DNA of 64,000 nt from Nipponacmea schrenckii (lineage: Eukaryota > Mollusca > Gastropoda > Lottiidae): positions 30,811,769-30,875,768 of the forward strand of contig JAUJPP010000007.1 of the NCBI GenBank assembly GCA_030562195.1. Reading direction: 5' to 3'. The notes under the pieces were generated by a model that saw only the letters and a program-made list of their open reading frames with translations, made no database searches and was not told where the DNA came from. Each line of letters opens with the position of its first letter. The first letter of the stretch is position 1. A program made the translations under genes and the position numbers. Shown here piece after piece: positions 63,366-64,000 of this stretch.

Positions 63366-64000
63366 GAAACAGCTCTTGGTCGAACTTAGATTTATCCAGT
63401 TATCCTCTTCTTTTTTTTAAAGTATTTTTTAAATATTCTATTAATATTATACTGAACACTTTTTAAAAACAACTCACCACTAACACATTGTACATTGGGC
63501 AAACTGTTTTTAAACATATTCTACTAACGCTTGTGAACTTAAAAAACGCGTCGAGGACTAACCTTATATGGTATTCTTAACTCAGTTTGTCCAGTAAATT
63601 GAGATTTTATAAATATTTGAAAACCAGTTTAGATTAGATTTAAATGTTTGATAATGTAAATTCCGCGTTGGAAATCTAAAACTAAAAATTTAAATAGGTA
63701 GATATGATAAAATTTCTAGAGATAAAAGATTATGTTTATGGTGTAATTCTGTTTATTTAGAGAAAAGGAGTTTCACCTTTTTTCTGTGGTATTCTCAATA
63801 TATTGCATTACGTCGCAAATACTGTCACCATCGAATCAATTGACGAGTCCCCGATCATACTCTGAACTCTTGGGCTTAGGCTGATTCATTGTTGATGCTT
63901 CTAAACAGAACGTTCAATGTACTCATGTACTAATCTTTCTATTATATCTTAATTATTGGTTTCGAATGTATAAAGGATTTTTTCTAGTACGACAAATTTT
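63366..64000. other. Right-hand flank, nothing recognised
   Basis: AT-rich sequence to the window edge with no gene or repeat identified. Confidence 0.5.

Overview
The window is a piece of an animal nuclear genome. It is AT-rich, has GT-AG introns and Msx-type homeobox genes, and carries C1q-domain and C-type-lectin genes, a tRNA-derived SINE and a non-LTR retrotransposon. Small tandem families of secreted C1q proteins, mucin-like lectin receptors, and an array built on a 'gggcaataactcaaaaactg' core together suggest a lophotrochozoan, most likely a mollusc and perhaps a gastropod. That assignment is inference from gene content and remembered repeat types, not a database match.

Layout. 1-1855: 31-bp satellite running off the left edge. 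4373-5401 (+) and 16474-17525 (-): two convergent two-exon Msx homeobox genes with the same intron position and phase, about 11 kb apart. 17.9-37.7 kb: no convincing gene, but several tandem arrays (36 bp, about 150 bp, about 38 bp and 54 bp units), a degraded LINE fragment and MITE-like copies. 37892-40532 and 42919-44005: two tandem, same-strand secreted C1q-domain genes with matching exon layout. One 82-bp perfect inverted repeat and one 41-bp foldback lie in or between them, and both look like Penelope-type termini with a hammerhead-like core. 44.6-45.4 kb: a tRNA-derived SINE inside a 306-bp exact tandem duplication.

47240-53722 and 54880-63300: two tandem six-exon genes, reconstructed here exon by exon, with every splice phase agreeing between the two copies (1, 2, 1, 1, 0). 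Each encodes signal peptide, C-type-lectin-like domain (split over two exons), a cysteine-rich PAN/apple-like domain, a Thr/Ser/Pro mucin stalk, then a CxCxxC motif, a short helical linker, a highly conserved SSTRRKKESA...RPSAQNIGY segment and one transmembrane helix. The predicted proteins are 529 and 560 residues. The last intron of the second gene (4.5 kb) holds SINE pieces and a 5'-truncated, frameshifted LINE.

The left half thus holds developmental transcription factors and the right half two small arrays of probable recognition or immune-type genes. Nothing in the sequence links the two halves functionally. The most interesting material is the lectin-PAN-mucin-transmembrane family with its conserved C-terminal exon, the convergent Msx pair, and the foldback hammerhead-like elements.
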